NCBI RefSeq assembly: GCF_042788235.1
Contig: NZ_JBHZOL010000008.1
Location: forward strand, 1 to 64,000
DNA from: Sphaerothrix epifaneia
GTDB taxonomy: Bacteria > Cyanobacteriota > Cyanobacteriia > Phormidesmidales > Phormidesmidaceae
Length of the DNA: 64,000 nt
Direction of reading: 5' to 3'
Shown here: in pieces, positions 33,736-43,228 of the stretch
Position numbering within the stretch: position 1 is the first letter of the stretch
Layout: each line of letters opens with the position of its first letter
Made by a program: the position numbers and the translations under genes
Notes under the pieces: generated by a model
Told to the model about the DNA's origin: nothing
The model's input: only the letters and a program-made list of their open reading frames with translations
The model's database searches: none

Positions 33736-34446
33736 TTAAGCCTCCGCCGCCTCTGAGTTGCGCTTGCGCCGGAGCAAAATGCCCAGGGTTAAAGCCACGC
33801 CCGACCCTAAAAGCGTCAGCGGTTCTGGCACAAACTCAACTTCAGCGATCGCACCGCCGTTGTCTAAATAAACTTCAAACGAAGTCACTTCGTAACCAAT
33901 GTCCAAATCTTGATCGGCTGCGGCTCCTAAACGAATGAGTCTGGCTGTAGAATCGCCTGCGATCGCTTCGCCAATAGGATTTTCTGTGTTTTCCTGTAGC
34001 CCCAGCTCAGAAAGAAAAATTTTGATATAGCTCTCGCTATTATTAATCTCTAACAGTTTGAGGCGCTTTAATCGCTGACCAACGGCGATTTTTGCCCCAT
34101 TTTCATCCTGCAAAAAATCAAAGCGAATACTAGCGTTGTTAGCGCCATTATCGGTAGTCAATACGTTGTCGTAGCCTGCTCGCGTGTCAATCTTTAACGC
34201 TTGATCGCCAACCAGTGAAGTCACCGAAAGATATTGAGCTACGTTTTCAATTCCGGTGTACTCAAAGGTGAGATTGTCGTAGGTTAAACCCGTTGCTGAA
34301 GCCAGATCGGGTTCGTCAAAATCAACTGTATAAGACCAAGATTCTGAATTAAAAGAGGTCAAGTTGACGTTAGCAGCTTCAGTTGGAATTGCAGTTCCAA
34401 AAGCTGTGCTCAAGCTGGCGAGGGCGACTAGTAAGTGCTTTTTCAT
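33736..34446 (-). CDS. PEP-CTERM sorting-domain protein
   Basis: About 236 residues from the ATG at 34446, which begins a clean signal peptide (MKKHLLVALASLSTAFGTAIPTEAA). The mature part is a beta-rich domain without a named family. The C-terminus carries the PEP-CTERM tripartite signal: VPEP, a hydrophobic helix (LTLLGSGVALTLGILL) and a basic RRKR cluster. Such proteins are processed by an exosortase and are often linked to extracellular polysaccharide. The exosortase is not in this window. The last residues, EAAEA after the basic run, are unusual but short. Confidence 0.85.
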   Translation of the reverse strand: MKKHLLVALASLSTAFGTAIPTEAANVNLTSFNSESWSYTVDFDEPDLASATGLTYDNLTFEYTGIENVAQYLSVTSLVGDQALKIDTRAGYDNVLTTDNGANNASIRFDFLQDENGAKIAVGQRLKRLKLLEINNSESYIKIFLSELGLQENTENPIGEAIAGDSTARLIRLGAAADQDLDIGYEVTSFEVYLDNGGAIAEVEFVPEPLTLLGSGVALTLGILLRRKRNSEAAEA

Positions 34447-34668
34447 AATTAGCTGAGTGATTTTACTGTGCTCGTCTCGCACCCAGCTACAACGTAACTT
34501 AAAGCAACTAGAATTGACTTCCCGTAAATGTACGTAAATTGTTTGGGAATTTTTCTTCTCGTTGGCGGAGGAACCCTAACAGTTAGCGTCAATAAGACCC
34601 GCTTAAGACCCAGACTTGCAGCTTTAAACAAGCGTCAAAGGCAGACCTATTAAGGCTATGGGCAGCTT

Positions 34669-36351
34669 TTAATCTTGGCCGCCAAACTGAGTTTTGAGTT
34701 CGGCAATGCGATCGTCATCTAGTTTTTGAAACAGCGGCGGCGGCACGTCAAACGTTCGCTCTGGCTGAATAACGCTAAAGTCTACCGCTGCGGCAAAAGA
34801 GCTAGTGCGTTCGGCGGCTGAGAGCTTGAGCGCATCGCTAATCACCTGAGCGGTAAACGGGATAAAAGGCTGAGCGGCGATCGCATAGATACGAATAAGG
34901 TTAATGCAGGTACGAATGACCAGAGCCGCTTCATCGGGGTTAGATTTGAACAGCGCCCAAGGTGCTCGTATATCAATGTACTGATTGCCTGCTGTCCAGA
35001 GAGCATTCAACCCTTCAGCCGCTTTGCGAAACTCCATTGCCTGTAGATGTCCAGCAATCTTAGCCATTAGTTCTTGGCAAGTTTTCTCTAGCTGGTGCTC
35101 AGCTTCAGTGGGTTCTCCCCCTGCCGGAACCATTCCTTGAAAGCGAGAATTGGCAAACTTCAAGATGCGATTGACGAAATTACCCAAGTTGTCAGCCAGT
35201 TCTTTGTTAACTTTGAGCTGTAGCTGCTCCCAGGTAAAGGCTGAGTCTGAAGACTCAGGCGAAGAGGCAATCAGCGTATAGCGCCAGTAGTCGGCAGGCA
35301 AAATTTCTAAAGCCTGATCTAAAAAGACACCTCGTTTAGAACTGGTTGAAAACTTGCCGCCATAGTAGTTTAGCCAGTTAAACCCTTTAATGTAGTCCGC
35401 CATCTTCCACGGTTCGCGGGTACCCAAAATCATGGCAGGCCACATAATGGTGTGGAAAGGCAGGTTATCTTTCGCCATGAATTGAACGTAGCGAACATCG
35501 GACGCATTTTGCCACCAGTCTAGCCAGCTACGGCCTTCTACCTGGCTAGCCCAAGCTTTGGTAGCCGCTACGTAGCCAATGGGTGCGTCAAACCAGACGT
35601 AAAAAACCTTGTTGTCAAATCCGGCTCTTGGCACGGGTACACCCCAGCTCAAATCTCGGGTAATACCGCGACTCTGCAAACCTTCATTTAGCCACTTCAT
35701 GGCAATGGATTTGGTCAGCGCTGGCCAGCTTTCTTGCTGCTCAACCCAGGTGCGCACTTCTTCACTGAGCTGATCAAGTCGCAAAAACAAATGCTTGCTG
35801 GTGCGAACTTCTAGATGGGTACTGCCTGAAACAGCCGATCGCGGCTCAATCAAATCTGTGGGACTGAGAACTGAGGTACAGTTTTCGCACTGATCGCCTC
35901 TGGCCTTTTCGTAACCGCATTTGGGGCAGGTACCGACTACATAGCGATCGGGCAAAAAGCGATCGTCTTCAATTGAATAGATTTGGCTAATTTCTTGCTC
36001 TTCAATAAAGCCATTGGCGTCAAGCTGGCGGTAGAAATGCTGGGTTAGCTCATGATTTTCGATCGAAGACGTCCGGCCAAAATAATCAAACGATAGCCCG
36101 AAGCGCTTGTAAACATCGGACTGCCGTTCGTACTGGCGTTTGCAATAGGTGGCTACGTCTAAATTTTCTTCGAGGGCAGCAAGTTCGGCTGGCGTACCGT
36201 GTTCGTCAGTGCCGCAAATGTAGAGGACTTCTTCGCCTTGCTGGCGGAGAAAGCGGGCATAAACGTCGGCTGGCAGCATAGATCCAACCAAGTTGCCGAG
36301 ATGCTTAATCCCATTGATGTAGGGCAGGGCGCTGGTAATCAGGTACCGCAT
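34669..36351 (-). CDS. metG: Methionyl-tRNA synthetase
   Basis: A 560-residue class I synthetase. The HIGH-type motif reads HLGN (17-20). The zinc site has Cys142, Cys145, Cys155 and Cys158 in CPKCGYEKARGDQCENC, the four-cysteine MetG1-like arrangement. The KMSKS-type loop reads KFSTS (333-337). An anticodon-binding helical domain follows (about 385-520). There is no C-terminal tRNA-binding EMAP domain. It is transcribed away from psaD/atp genes and flanked by unrelated genes. Confidence 0.97.
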   Translation of the reverse strand: MRYLITSALPYINGIKHLGNLVGSMLPADVYARFLRQQGEEVLYICGTDEHGTPAELAALEENLDVATYCKRQYERQSDVYKRFGLSFDYFGRTSSIENHELTQHFYRQLDANGFIEEQEISQIYSIEDDRFLPDRYVVGTCPKCGYEKARGDQCENCTSVLSPTDLIEPRSAVSGSTHLEVRTSKHLFLRLDQLSEEVRTWVEQQESWPALTKSIAMKWLNEGLQSRGITRDLSWGVPVPRAGFDNKVFYVWFDAPIGYVAATKAWASQVEGRSWLDWWQNASDVRYVQFMAKDNLPFHTIMWPAMILGTREPWKMADYIKGFNWLNYYGGKFSTSSKRGVFLDQALEILPADYWRYTLIASSPESSDSAFTWEQLQLKVNKELADNLGNFVNRILKFANSRFQGMVPAGGEPTEAEHQLEKTCQELMAKIAGHLQAMEFRKAAEGLNALWTAGNQYIDIRAPWALFKSNPDEAALVIRTCINLIRIYAIAAQPFIPFTAQVISDALKLSAAERTSSFAAAVDFSVIQPERTFDVPPPLFQKLDDDRIAELKTQFGGQD

Positions 36352-36489
36352 AGTGTTTTTGTATCTGTCTTGCTAGCCACTTGCGATCGCAACTTTATCA
36401 GCTTTTAGCATCCTTCTGGAACGCCAAAGCAACAAGGAACGCATAAGTTCCGATCCTAACAGGTTTACGCCCAGCTAATTGCAGGGCTA

Positions 36490-37233
36490 CTAAAGTTTCC
36501 CTAGCCGCAGATAGAGCGGCCAGACAACCCGCTTAGAAGCGTCTAAATCTCCCCAAGCTTGAGCTAGGTCATCGCGAATCAGCTCAACGGGGTGAAGCTG
36601 CCGTCGTCGCAGAAAGCGCTGGGTAGCTGACCAGGTGTTGAGATAACCTAGCATCTGCTCAAATGTCCAGGTTGCCTCCATTTGAAAGGCTGGCGCTGCG
36701 ATCGCTTTGAACGGAAAGCTCAGCGTTTGATAACGGTCTTCGATGAGTTGCCGCTCAGTCGGCCAGTAAGGGCCAATAATTTTGTAGTAAAAATGCTGCA
36801 CAAATCGATCGATTGTAGGTGAGATTTGCATCAGGGCGTAGCACCAGACGGCAATAACGCCATCGGGTTTAAGCGATCGCTTCACTTCTGCATAAAACCG
36901 TTCGTGGTTGAACCAGTGCAGGGCTTGGGCGGCGATGACCAGATCAACCGTATGGCTAGCGATGCCGTTGTTTTCGGCGGTAGCGACCTGGTAAAGAACC
37001 TGCTCATGGGCGATCGCCTGCGCCAGTTGGGCTTCGCTGGCATCGGTGGCAATTACCCTTTCAAAGTAAGGCGTTAGAGAAACCGCCGCCTGCCCATTGC
37101 CAGTACCACAGTCCCAAGCGAGCATATGCTCAGGGCAGAGCGTTGACAAGTACAAAAATAGCTGATCGGGATAGCGGGGGCGGTATTTAGCATAATCGGA
37201 CGCTTGACTGGAAAAATGGTCTTTAAAACCCAT
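36490..37233 (-). CDS. Class I SAM-dependent methyltransferase
   Basis: A 247-residue soluble methyltransferase. It begins MGFKDHFSSQASDYAKYRPRYP, typical of the group related to trans-aconitate methyltransferases. Motif I is LAWDCGTGNGQAAVSL, motif II VIATDASEAQL, and motif IV region VDLVIAAQALHWFNHERFYAEVKRSLKPDGVIAVW. The substrate is unknown. It lies 28 nt downstream of the HAD phosphatase gene on the same strand and is probably co-transcribed with it. Confidence 0.88.
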   Translation of the reverse strand: MGFKDHFSSQASDYAKYRPRYPDQLFLYLSTLCPEHMLAWDCGTGNGQAAVSLTPYFERVIATDASEAQLAQAIAHEQVLYQVATAENNGIASHTVDLVIAAQALHWFNHERFYAEVKRSLKPDGVIAVWCYALMQISPTIDRFVQHFYYKIIGPYWPTERQLIEDRYQTLSFPFKAIAAPAFQMEATWTFEQMLGYLNTWSATQRFLRRRQLHPVELIRDDLAQAWGDLDASKRVVWPLYLRLGKL

Positions 37234-37261
37234 AGCGCTACCGGATTGATACTTTTTTCGC

Positions 37262-38086
37262 CTAGATTAGCTGATGAATCAGCCTAGCCGTTAGTTGCGT
37301 TATGTTTTCTAAAACGATGGCCGCCCCCGCCGCTTGCAACTTCTGGCGATAGGTAGCCGCGTAGTCAGCCGCGTGTTGCACATGAGGCGGTAGAATGCCA
37401 ACTGCCAGCCAGCGGCGATCGCCCTTTTGGGCTTGGGCTGCCTGCACCGTTTGCATATCCGCTACAGTATCCCCCGCATAGACCACAGGTAAACCGGGCA
37501 GTATGCCCTGCTGTTCTATCAGCGTCACGGTCTTCAAAAGCCCTGTTGGATCAGGCTTACCAGGGGCATCTTCCATTGCCACCAGCACAGGCTGTCTCAA
37601 ACCAATCCGCCGCTCTAAGATATAGCTTGCCGATCCTTGAGTAGCGCCACTAAAAAACCCCCAGGCTACTTGATCGTGTGAAAGTTGCGCAAAATAAACC
37701 TGCTCTGCCAGAATCGCCTCTTGCGAAATATAGCCGTCCCACTGATCCGGGTTTTCTAAATCAGCGCCACGGTAACGCCGCTGAAAAAAGTCAACCAGTT
37801 CGTCATAACTGAGGGCTAGCTGCGATCGCGTCTGTCCTTGAGTTTCAAAGTAACGGTAGATCAGTTCTTGAGACGCTTGCCAGTCGTTGTTCCAGCAGCC
37901 TTCGCTTTTGAGCTGATCAATATCTTCAGCCGTTGGTCGATAAGCAGCGGCTGTAAAATGCTCAACCGTATCGGCCACTGCCCGCCGATAAGAACCGCTG
38001 ACATCTCGAATGACACCGTCAATGTCAAAAACGGCGATCGCCTTGGCCGTATGGGCAGTAGCCGTATCTATATTGAGAGAAGACAT
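37262..38086 (-). CDS. HAD-superfamily phosphatase (TIGR01548-like)
   Basis: About 274 residues from the ATG at 38086; a GTG three codons upstream is also in frame. The HAD nucleophile motif is AVFDIDGVIRD with Asp21 and Asp23. Motif II falls in WGFFSGATQGSASYIL and motif III/IV in DAPGKPDPTGLLK and VVYAGDTVADMQTV. The DGVIRDVSGSYRRAVADTVEHFT segment matches the TIGR01548 group, some members of which are near histidine biosynthesis, but the physiological substrate is unknown. Probably an operon with the downstream methyltransferase. Confidence 0.83.
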   Translation of the reverse strand: MSSLNIDTATAHTAKAIAVFDIDGVIRDVSGSYRRAVADTVEHFTAAAYRPTAEDIDQLKSEGCWNNDWQASQELIYRYFETQGQTRSQLALSYDELVDFFQRRYRGADLENPDQWDGYISQEAILAEQVYFAQLSHDQVAWGFFSGATQGSASYILERRIGLRQPVLVAMEDAPGKPDPTGLLKTVTLIEQQGILPGLPVVYAGDTVADMQTVQAAQAQKGDRRWLAVGILPPHVQHAADYAATYRQKLQAAGAAIVLENITQLTARLIHQLI

Positions 38087-38233
38087 AGGCAGCACTAGAA
38101 AAAGGACTCAAGCAGGTTAAAAAGCTAAACCAACGCGGCTAGAAGACTCCAGAATTGACTGTGGGGGCCTAGGAGATCTGCGGTAAGATAGAGGACTGTA
38201 ACGTTTTGGCTTGTATCTCGCATGGAGGTTTCA

Positions 38234-38533
38234 TTGTCTCGATTTATCTTAAAAGTTCTTTGGTTAGAGAAAGACGTAGCGCTGGCGGTTGACCAGGTTG
38301 TCGGCAAAGGTACCAGCCCACTGACATCCTACTTTTTCTGGCCCCGCCACGATGCCTGGGAACAGATTAAAACAGAACTTGAATCCAAAAGCTGGATCAC
38401 AGAAGAAGAACGCATCGAGTTGCTCAACAAAGCAACCGAAATTATCAACTACTGGCAAGAAGAAGGCAAGAATAGGCCCATGTCTGAGGCTCAATCTAAA
38501 TTTCCAGAGGTTGCCTTTACAGGTAGTTCGTGA
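38234..38533 (+). CDS. ycf65: Ribosome-associated protein PSRP-3 / Ycf65
   Basis: A homologue of the plastid-specific 30S ribosomal protein PSRP-3 (Ycf65), about 99 residues. The conserved block reads FILKVLWLEKDVALAVDQVVGKGTSPLTSYFFWPRHDAWEQIKTELESKSWITEEER. The start is debatable: an ATG at 38222 has no ribosome site, whereas a TTG at 38234 lies 5 nt after GGAGG (38224-38228, which overlaps that ATG) and gives the N-terminus expected for the family. Found only in cyanobacteria and plastids. Convergent with atpC, with a strong terminator between them. Confidence 0.93.
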   Translation: MSRFILKVLWLEKDVALAVDQVVGKGTSPLTSYFFWPRHDAWEQIKTELESKSWITEEERIELLNKATEIINYWQEEGKNRPMSEAQSKFPEVAFTGSS

Positions 38534-38567
38534 TGGCAGCCGACTTATAAATATGCCTAAACATGTA

Positions 38568-38601
38568 ATAGGGGTTTGGCATGCCAAACCCCTATATTTT
38601 T
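38568..38601 (+). terminator. Strong intrinsic terminator after ycf65
   Basis: A 28-nt perfect palindrome at 38568-38595 (arms ATAGGGGTTTGGCA / TGCCAAACCCCTAT) is followed by TTTTT (38597-38601). Its 22-nt core differs by one base from the hairpin at 39093-39124. Confidence 0.92.
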
Positions 38602-38647
38602 GCTGACTCTATCAAGGGAGGCTTTTCAATCCCCCCGCAACAAGTCG

Positions 38648-39055
38648 TTAGATCATGCCGCCCGCTGCCTGCAACCGGGCTCTTGCCCGCTTAAGAGCTT
38701 GAGCGGCTCTAATTTTGTCTTGGCGATCTTCGTCAGAAACCTTTTCTAAGCGCTCTTGAGCTTTTTTAAAGGCCGCTTGAGCATCGCTTTTGTTGATGCT
38801 GTCGCCGCGTTCAGCCCCGTTGACTAAGATGGTAACTTCGTCATTTTCTACTTCAGCGAAACCGCCCATCAGCGCGATCGCCACCCAGTCTTTCTCAGCC
38901 CGAACCCGCATCACGCCTACATCTAAGGCCGAAAGCAACGGCGCGTGCCCACCCAAAATCCCCAGTTGACCTGTGGTGCTGGGCAAAATGACTTCTTCCG
39001 CTTCAGAGTCCCAAACTGTCTTGTCGGGAGCAATTACCCGAACCGTTAATGGCAT
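38648..39055 (-). CDS. atpC: ATP synthase subunit epsilon
   Basis: A 135-residue epsilon subunit of the F1 motor, on the cytoplasmic face of the thylakoid membrane. The N-terminal beta sandwich starts MPLTVRVIAPDKTVWDSEAEEVILPSTTGQLGILGGHAPLLSALDVGV. The C-terminal two-helix regulatory domain includes AQAAFKKAQERLEKVSDEDRQDKIRAAQALKRARARLQ. It follows atpD in the usual cyanobacterial beta-epsilon operon. A near-perfect hairpin lies in the 103-nt spacer. Confidence 0.97.
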   Translation of the reverse strand: MPLTVRVIAPDKTVWDSEAEEVILPSTTGQLGILGGHAPLLSALDVGVMRVRAEKDWVAIALMGGFAEVENDEVTILVNGAERGDSINKSDAQAAFKKAQERLEKVSDEDRQDKIRAAQALKRARARLQAAGGMI

Positions 39056-39092
39056 AATTTTGCTCTAATCCTCAAATGTTGTCTTAACCCTG

Positions 39093-39124
39093 TTGCCGGG
39101 GTTTGGCCTGCCAAACCCCGGCAA
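39093..39124. terminator. Hairpin in the atpD-atpC spacer
   Basis: TTGCCGGGGTTTGGC (39093-39107) pairs perfectly with GCCAAACCCCGGCAA (39110-39124) around CT. It lies within the atpD-atpC operon on the minus strand and has no T-tract, so it more likely stabilises or segments the transcript than fully terminates it. The core repeats the terminator at 38568. Confidence 0.65.
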
Positions 39125-39158
39125 TGCCAGATCTTTAACGTATTAAAGACAAGGTTTA

Positions 39159-40613
39159 TTAGCCTTCAGACTTCATTTTCTCGGCTGTTTCCAGTACCTG
39201 ATCAATGCCGCCCTTGAGGTAGAAAGCTTGCTCAGGAATATCATCCAACTCACCATCTAGAATCATGTTGAAAGCCTTGATGGTGTCTTCTAGCTTCACA
39301 TACTGACCCGCTAAGCCCGTAAAGACTTCAGCCACGAAGAAAGGCTGAGAGAGAAATTTTTCAATCTTCCGTGCCCGCGCTACGATAACCCGGTCGTCTT
39401 CAGAAAGTTCATCTAGACCCAGAATGGCAATAATATCTTGCAATTCCTTGTAGCGCTGTAGCGTAGACTGTACGGCACGAGCGGTTCGGTAATGCTTTTC
39501 ACCGACAATGTCGGGCTGCAGCATGGTAGAGGTAGAATCTAGCGGGTCAACCGCTGGGTAAATCCCTTTAGAAGCCAACCCGCGAGACAGTACCGTGGTG
39601 GCGTCTAGGTGAGCAAAAGTAGTGGCCGGAGCCGGATCTGTCAGGTCGTCAGCAGGAACGTAAACTGCCTGAATGGAGGTAATTGAACCTTCTAGCGTTG
39701 AAGTAATTCGCTCTTGCAGCGTTCCCATTTCGGTGCCGAGAGTGGGCTGATAGCCAACCGCTGAAGGCATCCGGCCTAGCAGCGCTGAAACTTCAGAACC
39801 CGCTTGCACAAAACGGAAGATGTTGTCGATAAACAGCAACACATCTTGCTTGTTGGTATCGCGGAAATACTCAGCCATGGTTAGCGCTGAGAGAGCTACT
39901 CGCATCCGTGCCCCAGGCGGCTCATTCATCTGACCATAAACCAGAGCAACCTTAGACTCGCTGAGGTTTTCTTCGTTAATAACCTTAGACTCGATGAATT
40001 CGTTGTAAAGGTCGTTGCCTTCGCGGGTGCGCTCACCTACGCCGCCAAATACCGAAACGCCACCGTGTTCTTTAGCGATGTTGTTGATTAGCTCTTGAAT
40101 CAGAACGGTTTTACCCACACCAGCACCGCCGAACAGGCCAATTTTACCGCCTCGACGATAGGGAGCTAGCAGGTCGATAACCTTAATTCCGGTTTCAAAA
40201 ACAGCCGGTTTGGTTTCAAGCTCAACTAGCTTAGGCGCATCTCGGTGAATAGGAGAGGTTTCTGCACTTTCAACCGGGCCTTTTTCGTCAATTGGCTCAC
40301 CCAGAACGTTAAAAATACGACCCAGCGTGACTTTGCCAACCGGAACCGAAATAGGAGCACCCGTATCAATAACCTCCATGCCCCGAACCAAGCCATCAGT
40401 CGAACTCATGGCAACGGCTCGCACCTGAGAATCTCCCAGGAGCTGCTGTACTTCACATGTAACGGATACGTCCTGTCCAATTTCGTTCTTGCCCGTAATT
40501 CTGAGGGCGTTATAGATTTGTGGCAGCTGCCCGCTGGGGAACTCAGCATCCACAACGGGACCAATAATCTGAACGATGGAGCCAGTATTTGTCTTCTCTG
40601 CAGTGGTGACCAT
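39159..40613 (-). CDS. atpD: ATP synthase subunit beta
   Basis: A 484-residue catalytic subunit of F1-ATPase. The P-loop GGAGVGKT is at 162-169, followed by GGVGERTREGNDLY with the catalytic glutamate, LVYGQMNEPPGARMRV, and LLFIDNIFRFVQAGSEVSALLGRMPSAVGYQPTL. It lies upstream of atpC on the same strand. The rest of the atp operon is not in the window, as is normal for cyanobacteria, where beta and epsilon form a separate operon. Confidence 0.99.
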   Translation of the reverse strand: MVTTAEKTNTGSIVQIIGPVVDAEFPSGQLPQIYNALRITGKNEIGQDVSVTCEVQQLLGDSQVRAVAMSSTDGLVRGMEVIDTGAPISVPVGKVTLGRIFNVLGEPIDEKGPVESAETSPIHRDAPKLVELETKPAVFETGIKVIDLLAPYRRGGKIGLFGGAGVGKTVLIQELINNIAKEHGGVSVFGGVGERTREGNDLYNEFIESKVINEENLSESKVALVYGQMNEPPGARMRVALSALTMAEYFRDTNKQDVLLFIDNIFRFVQAGSEVSALLGRMPSAVGYQPTLGTEMGTLQERITSTLEGSITSIQAVYVPADDLTDPAPATTFAHLDATTVLSRGLASKGIYPAVDPLDSTSTMLQPDIVGEKHYRTARAVQSTLQRYKELQDIIAILGLDELSEDDRVIVARARKIEKFLSQPFFVAEVFTGLAGQYVKLEDTIKAFNMILDGELDDIPEQAFYLKGGIDQVLETAEKMKSEG

Positions 40614-40727
40614 GCTTGCGCCTATCTCGTGACTAGCTGTTCTAGCGACTTTCTTAAGATTGTCTTACGTTCTAAAGTGCCACATTACAGAGTATCACCA
40701 AGCGGTGCTCAGTAGAAGAAAGGATGC

Positions 40728-43226
40728 TCAATTGGGATGGCCAATTAAAATAAAGGCTGCCCAATCGCTGGGATTGGGATAGTGAGCCTTTGTTTTAAGC
40801 AGGGCTTGGCGCAGAGCTTGAGCTTTACCCTGACCTGTGAGTAACGCTTGATAAAAGGTCGTCATTAGCTCAGCCGTTGGCGTATCGGGCACCGCCCAGA
40901 GGGAAACCACCGTACTTTTAGCACCTGCCCCTAAGAGCGATCGCGATAAGCCTAAAATCCCGTCTCCTGTGATCTCGCCTAAGCCAGTGTCGCAAGCACT
41001 CAGCACAACTAGGTCAGCGCTGAGATCCAGGCTAGCGATTTCGGTGGCGGTAAGCCAGCCATCGGCCTCAGCCGTAGGAGCCAAGGCGATCGCCCCTGGA
41101 ATGTGTAATTGAGCCAACTCCCCTGACGAGGGCAGGTCTAAATCTAGCAGACCGTGGGTTGCCAGATGAATCAGGCGGGCGTGGGGCATTTGAGCAGCGA
41201 TCGCCGTCTCGGTGGCCGCTGCACCGCGAAAAAGCCTGGTTTGAAAAAGCTGAGCAATAGTCAGCGCTTCTTGCTCCGCCCCTGGTAAAGGGGGCAAGGG
41301 TTGGGGCGGTTCACCCGGAGACAGCGCCAAGCTGGGCATTGTCGGGTTGCCCACGACTAAGGCGCGATCGCGGGCTGAAAGGGCTGGAGCTGGCGAGGCT
41401 GAGTGCGTTAGACCCAATAGCTGAATAGAAGGGGCAATCGATAGGGTGTGATGATCAATCAGATACGTTTGATCCGGGGTTTGCAGAGCTGCAAAAGGCA
41501 CCCAAAACAAGGTTTCATGAGGAATAAAAATAACCTGAGCCTTGGGATCTGAGGGTAGCAAGTCTTGAATAGGGGTAATCAAAACCTGATAAAGCGCCTG
41601 TAGCCCCTGGGGTGTCTCAGCCGCTGTGTCAGGCTCTACTCGGATGCTGCGCCGCAACCCTCGCCCGCTATGGCTACGACTTTGAGCAATCAGGCTTTCG
41701 AGCGGCTGCTCTAGCGTGTCAACCGCCAACTGCCGAAAGTAGACTGCTCCGGTCGGCTGAATTACCCAAATGAAAAGTCGCGCCGTTTGGCCGCGCCGTT
41801 TGCCTTGAACCTGAAACTTAAAGGCGTCATTGGGCACGGTGGAATATTCGACTAAGGTGCTGTGCAATTGTTGTGCTAACGCCTGCATATCGGCGATCGC
41901 AGGTGATGCTGGCAAAGGCGCGTTAGCCTGCTGGCTAGCCACCAGATTAATCAACGCCCGCGTGCGGCCTTGCTCAGCAACCTCTAGCGCCTGAGAATAG
42001 TCGGCTTGGGCAACGAGAACCTGCTGCAACAAGTTATAGGTATGCACCTGGGTATCGAAAACCGAAAGGGTATAAAGATCGCTGAGGTTCTGACGCAGAT
42101 CGGCCAAAATTTCAATCGCCTGTTGCAGCGTGGCTTGGGCTTCGTCTAAGCGGTTAGCGCCGAGTAGGGCATGACCCAGGTTGTTAAGCGAAGTGGCGAT
42201 CGCTTGCGGGTCGGTACTGGCTTGGGCGATCGCTAAGCTTTCGCGGTGCATAGCGATCGCTTGCGCGTAGTCGTCTAAGTCTTCGTAGGCAATACCGAGA
42301 TTGCTCAGCGCGGCGGCTTCAAGCTGCGACTGGGATACGGCGCGGGCAAGCGCAAGGCTTTGTTGGTAGTAGGTGATGGCTTGAGGGATGTTGTCCAGCG
42401 AGTGGTAGACAACCCCCAAATTTTGCAGGGTGTAAGCGATACCAGGGCGATCGCGGGCCAGTTCAGCCAGGTGCAAACTGGCCTGATAATGCTCTAAGGC
42501 TGCGGCATAGTTGCCTACGGTGGTATTGAGCGCCCCCAAATTGCGCAGGGCAACGGCTGCCAACGCCTCATTGCCCAAACTGCGGGCTAGGTTGAGGCTG
42601 CGAGTTTGCAGCGGGATCGCCCGTTCATAATCGCCCAAGGCGCTGTAGGCATTGCTTAAAAGCCCTAGTAGCTGCGCCTCGGCAGCAGTACCTGTTTGTA
42701 CCTGTTCTAAAGATCGCTGGTAAGTTTCGATCGCCTGCCAATAGCGCCCTTGATCGCGGTAGGCGATGCCCAAGTTGCCCAGTGCTTGAGCCTGAGCGAC
42801 CCGGTTATTTTGAGCTTCAGCGATCGCCAGGGCTTGCTCAGCCCAGGTAATAGCGGCAGCATATTGACTCAGTTGCAGATAAGCAGCCGCGATCGCATTT
42901 GAGACAAGACCCACCCGTTCGATATTGTGAGCTTGCTGGTACTGTTCGAGGGCGCTTTGCCAAGCGGCGATCGCCTCTGGAAAACGATTGGCCTGATACT
43001 GTTCAATGCCCTGATGAAATAAAAATTCAGCTTCAGGAGTTTGCGCCAATAGGGGGCTGGGCGTCATCTGCGGCGCTAATTGAAAAGCAGTAATTCGAGT
43101 CGGCGTGGCGTCGCTAGCGGCAAAATGACCCTTCAGAGCCGCCGCCGTTGGCGATAAGGGCTGGCTGATTAGCCAAAGAGCCAGCACGCCACTCAGCAGA
43201 GCCAGTTTGAGCCGTTTGAGACGCAT
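40728..43226 (-). CDS. Exported TPR-CHAT protein (caspase-like protease)
   Basis: An 832-residue protein. The N-terminus (MRLKRLKLALLSGVLALWLISQP) is a signal peptide or anchor. About eight tetratricopeptide repeats span roughly residues 65-380. The C-terminal CHAT domain (about 500-830) keeps the caspase-like dyad: His691 in HLATHGLLDLD and Cys745 in VVLSACDTGLGE. CHAT proteases are clan CD peptidases, and some are activated by partner proteins to cleave specific substrates. The start lies 2 nt after the stop of the FHA-domain exoprotein gene, so the two form one operon. The substrate is unknown; the FHA exoprotein is the obvious candidate. Confidence 0.88.
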   Translation of the reverse strand: MRLKRLKLALLSGVLALWLISQPLSPTAAALKGHFAASDATPTRITAFQLAPQMTPSPLLAQTPEAEFLFHQGIEQYQANRFPEAIAAWQSALEQYQQAHNIERVGLVSNAIAAAYLQLSQYAAAITWAEQALAIAEAQNNRVAQAQALGNLGIAYRDQGRYWQAIETYQRSLEQVQTGTAAEAQLLGLLSNAYSALGDYERAIPLQTRSLNLARSLGNEALAAVALRNLGALNTTVGNYAAALEHYQASLHLAELARDRPGIAYTLQNLGVVYHSLDNIPQAITYYQQSLALARAVSQSQLEAAALSNLGIAYEDLDDYAQAIAMHRESLAIAQASTDPQAIATSLNNLGHALLGANRLDEAQATLQQAIEILADLRQNLSDLYTLSVFDTQVHTYNLLQQVLVAQADYSQALEVAEQGRTRALINLVASQQANAPLPASPAIADMQALAQQLHSTLVEYSTVPNDAFKFQVQGKRRGQTARLFIWVIQPTGAVYFRQLAVDTLEQPLESLIAQSRSHSGRGLRRSIRVEPDTAAETPQGLQALYQVLITPIQDLLPSDPKAQVIFIPHETLFWVPFAALQTPDQTYLIDHHTLSIAPSIQLLGLTHSASPAPALSARDRALVVGNPTMPSLALSPGEPPQPLPPLPGAEQEALTIAQLFQTRLFRGAAATETAIAAQMPHARLIHLATHGLLDLDLPSSGELAQLHIPGAIALAPTAEADGWLTATEIASLDLSADLVVLSACDTGLGEITGDGILGLSRSLLGAGAKSTVVSLWAVPDTPTAELMTTFYQALLTGQGKAQALRQALLKTKAHYPNPSDWAAFILIGHPN

Positions 43227-43228
43227 AG

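Noticed and set aside
33534..33938. 134-codon plus-strand frame
   Set aside because: Second half is antisense to the PEP-CTERM gene, and it spans that gene's terminator.
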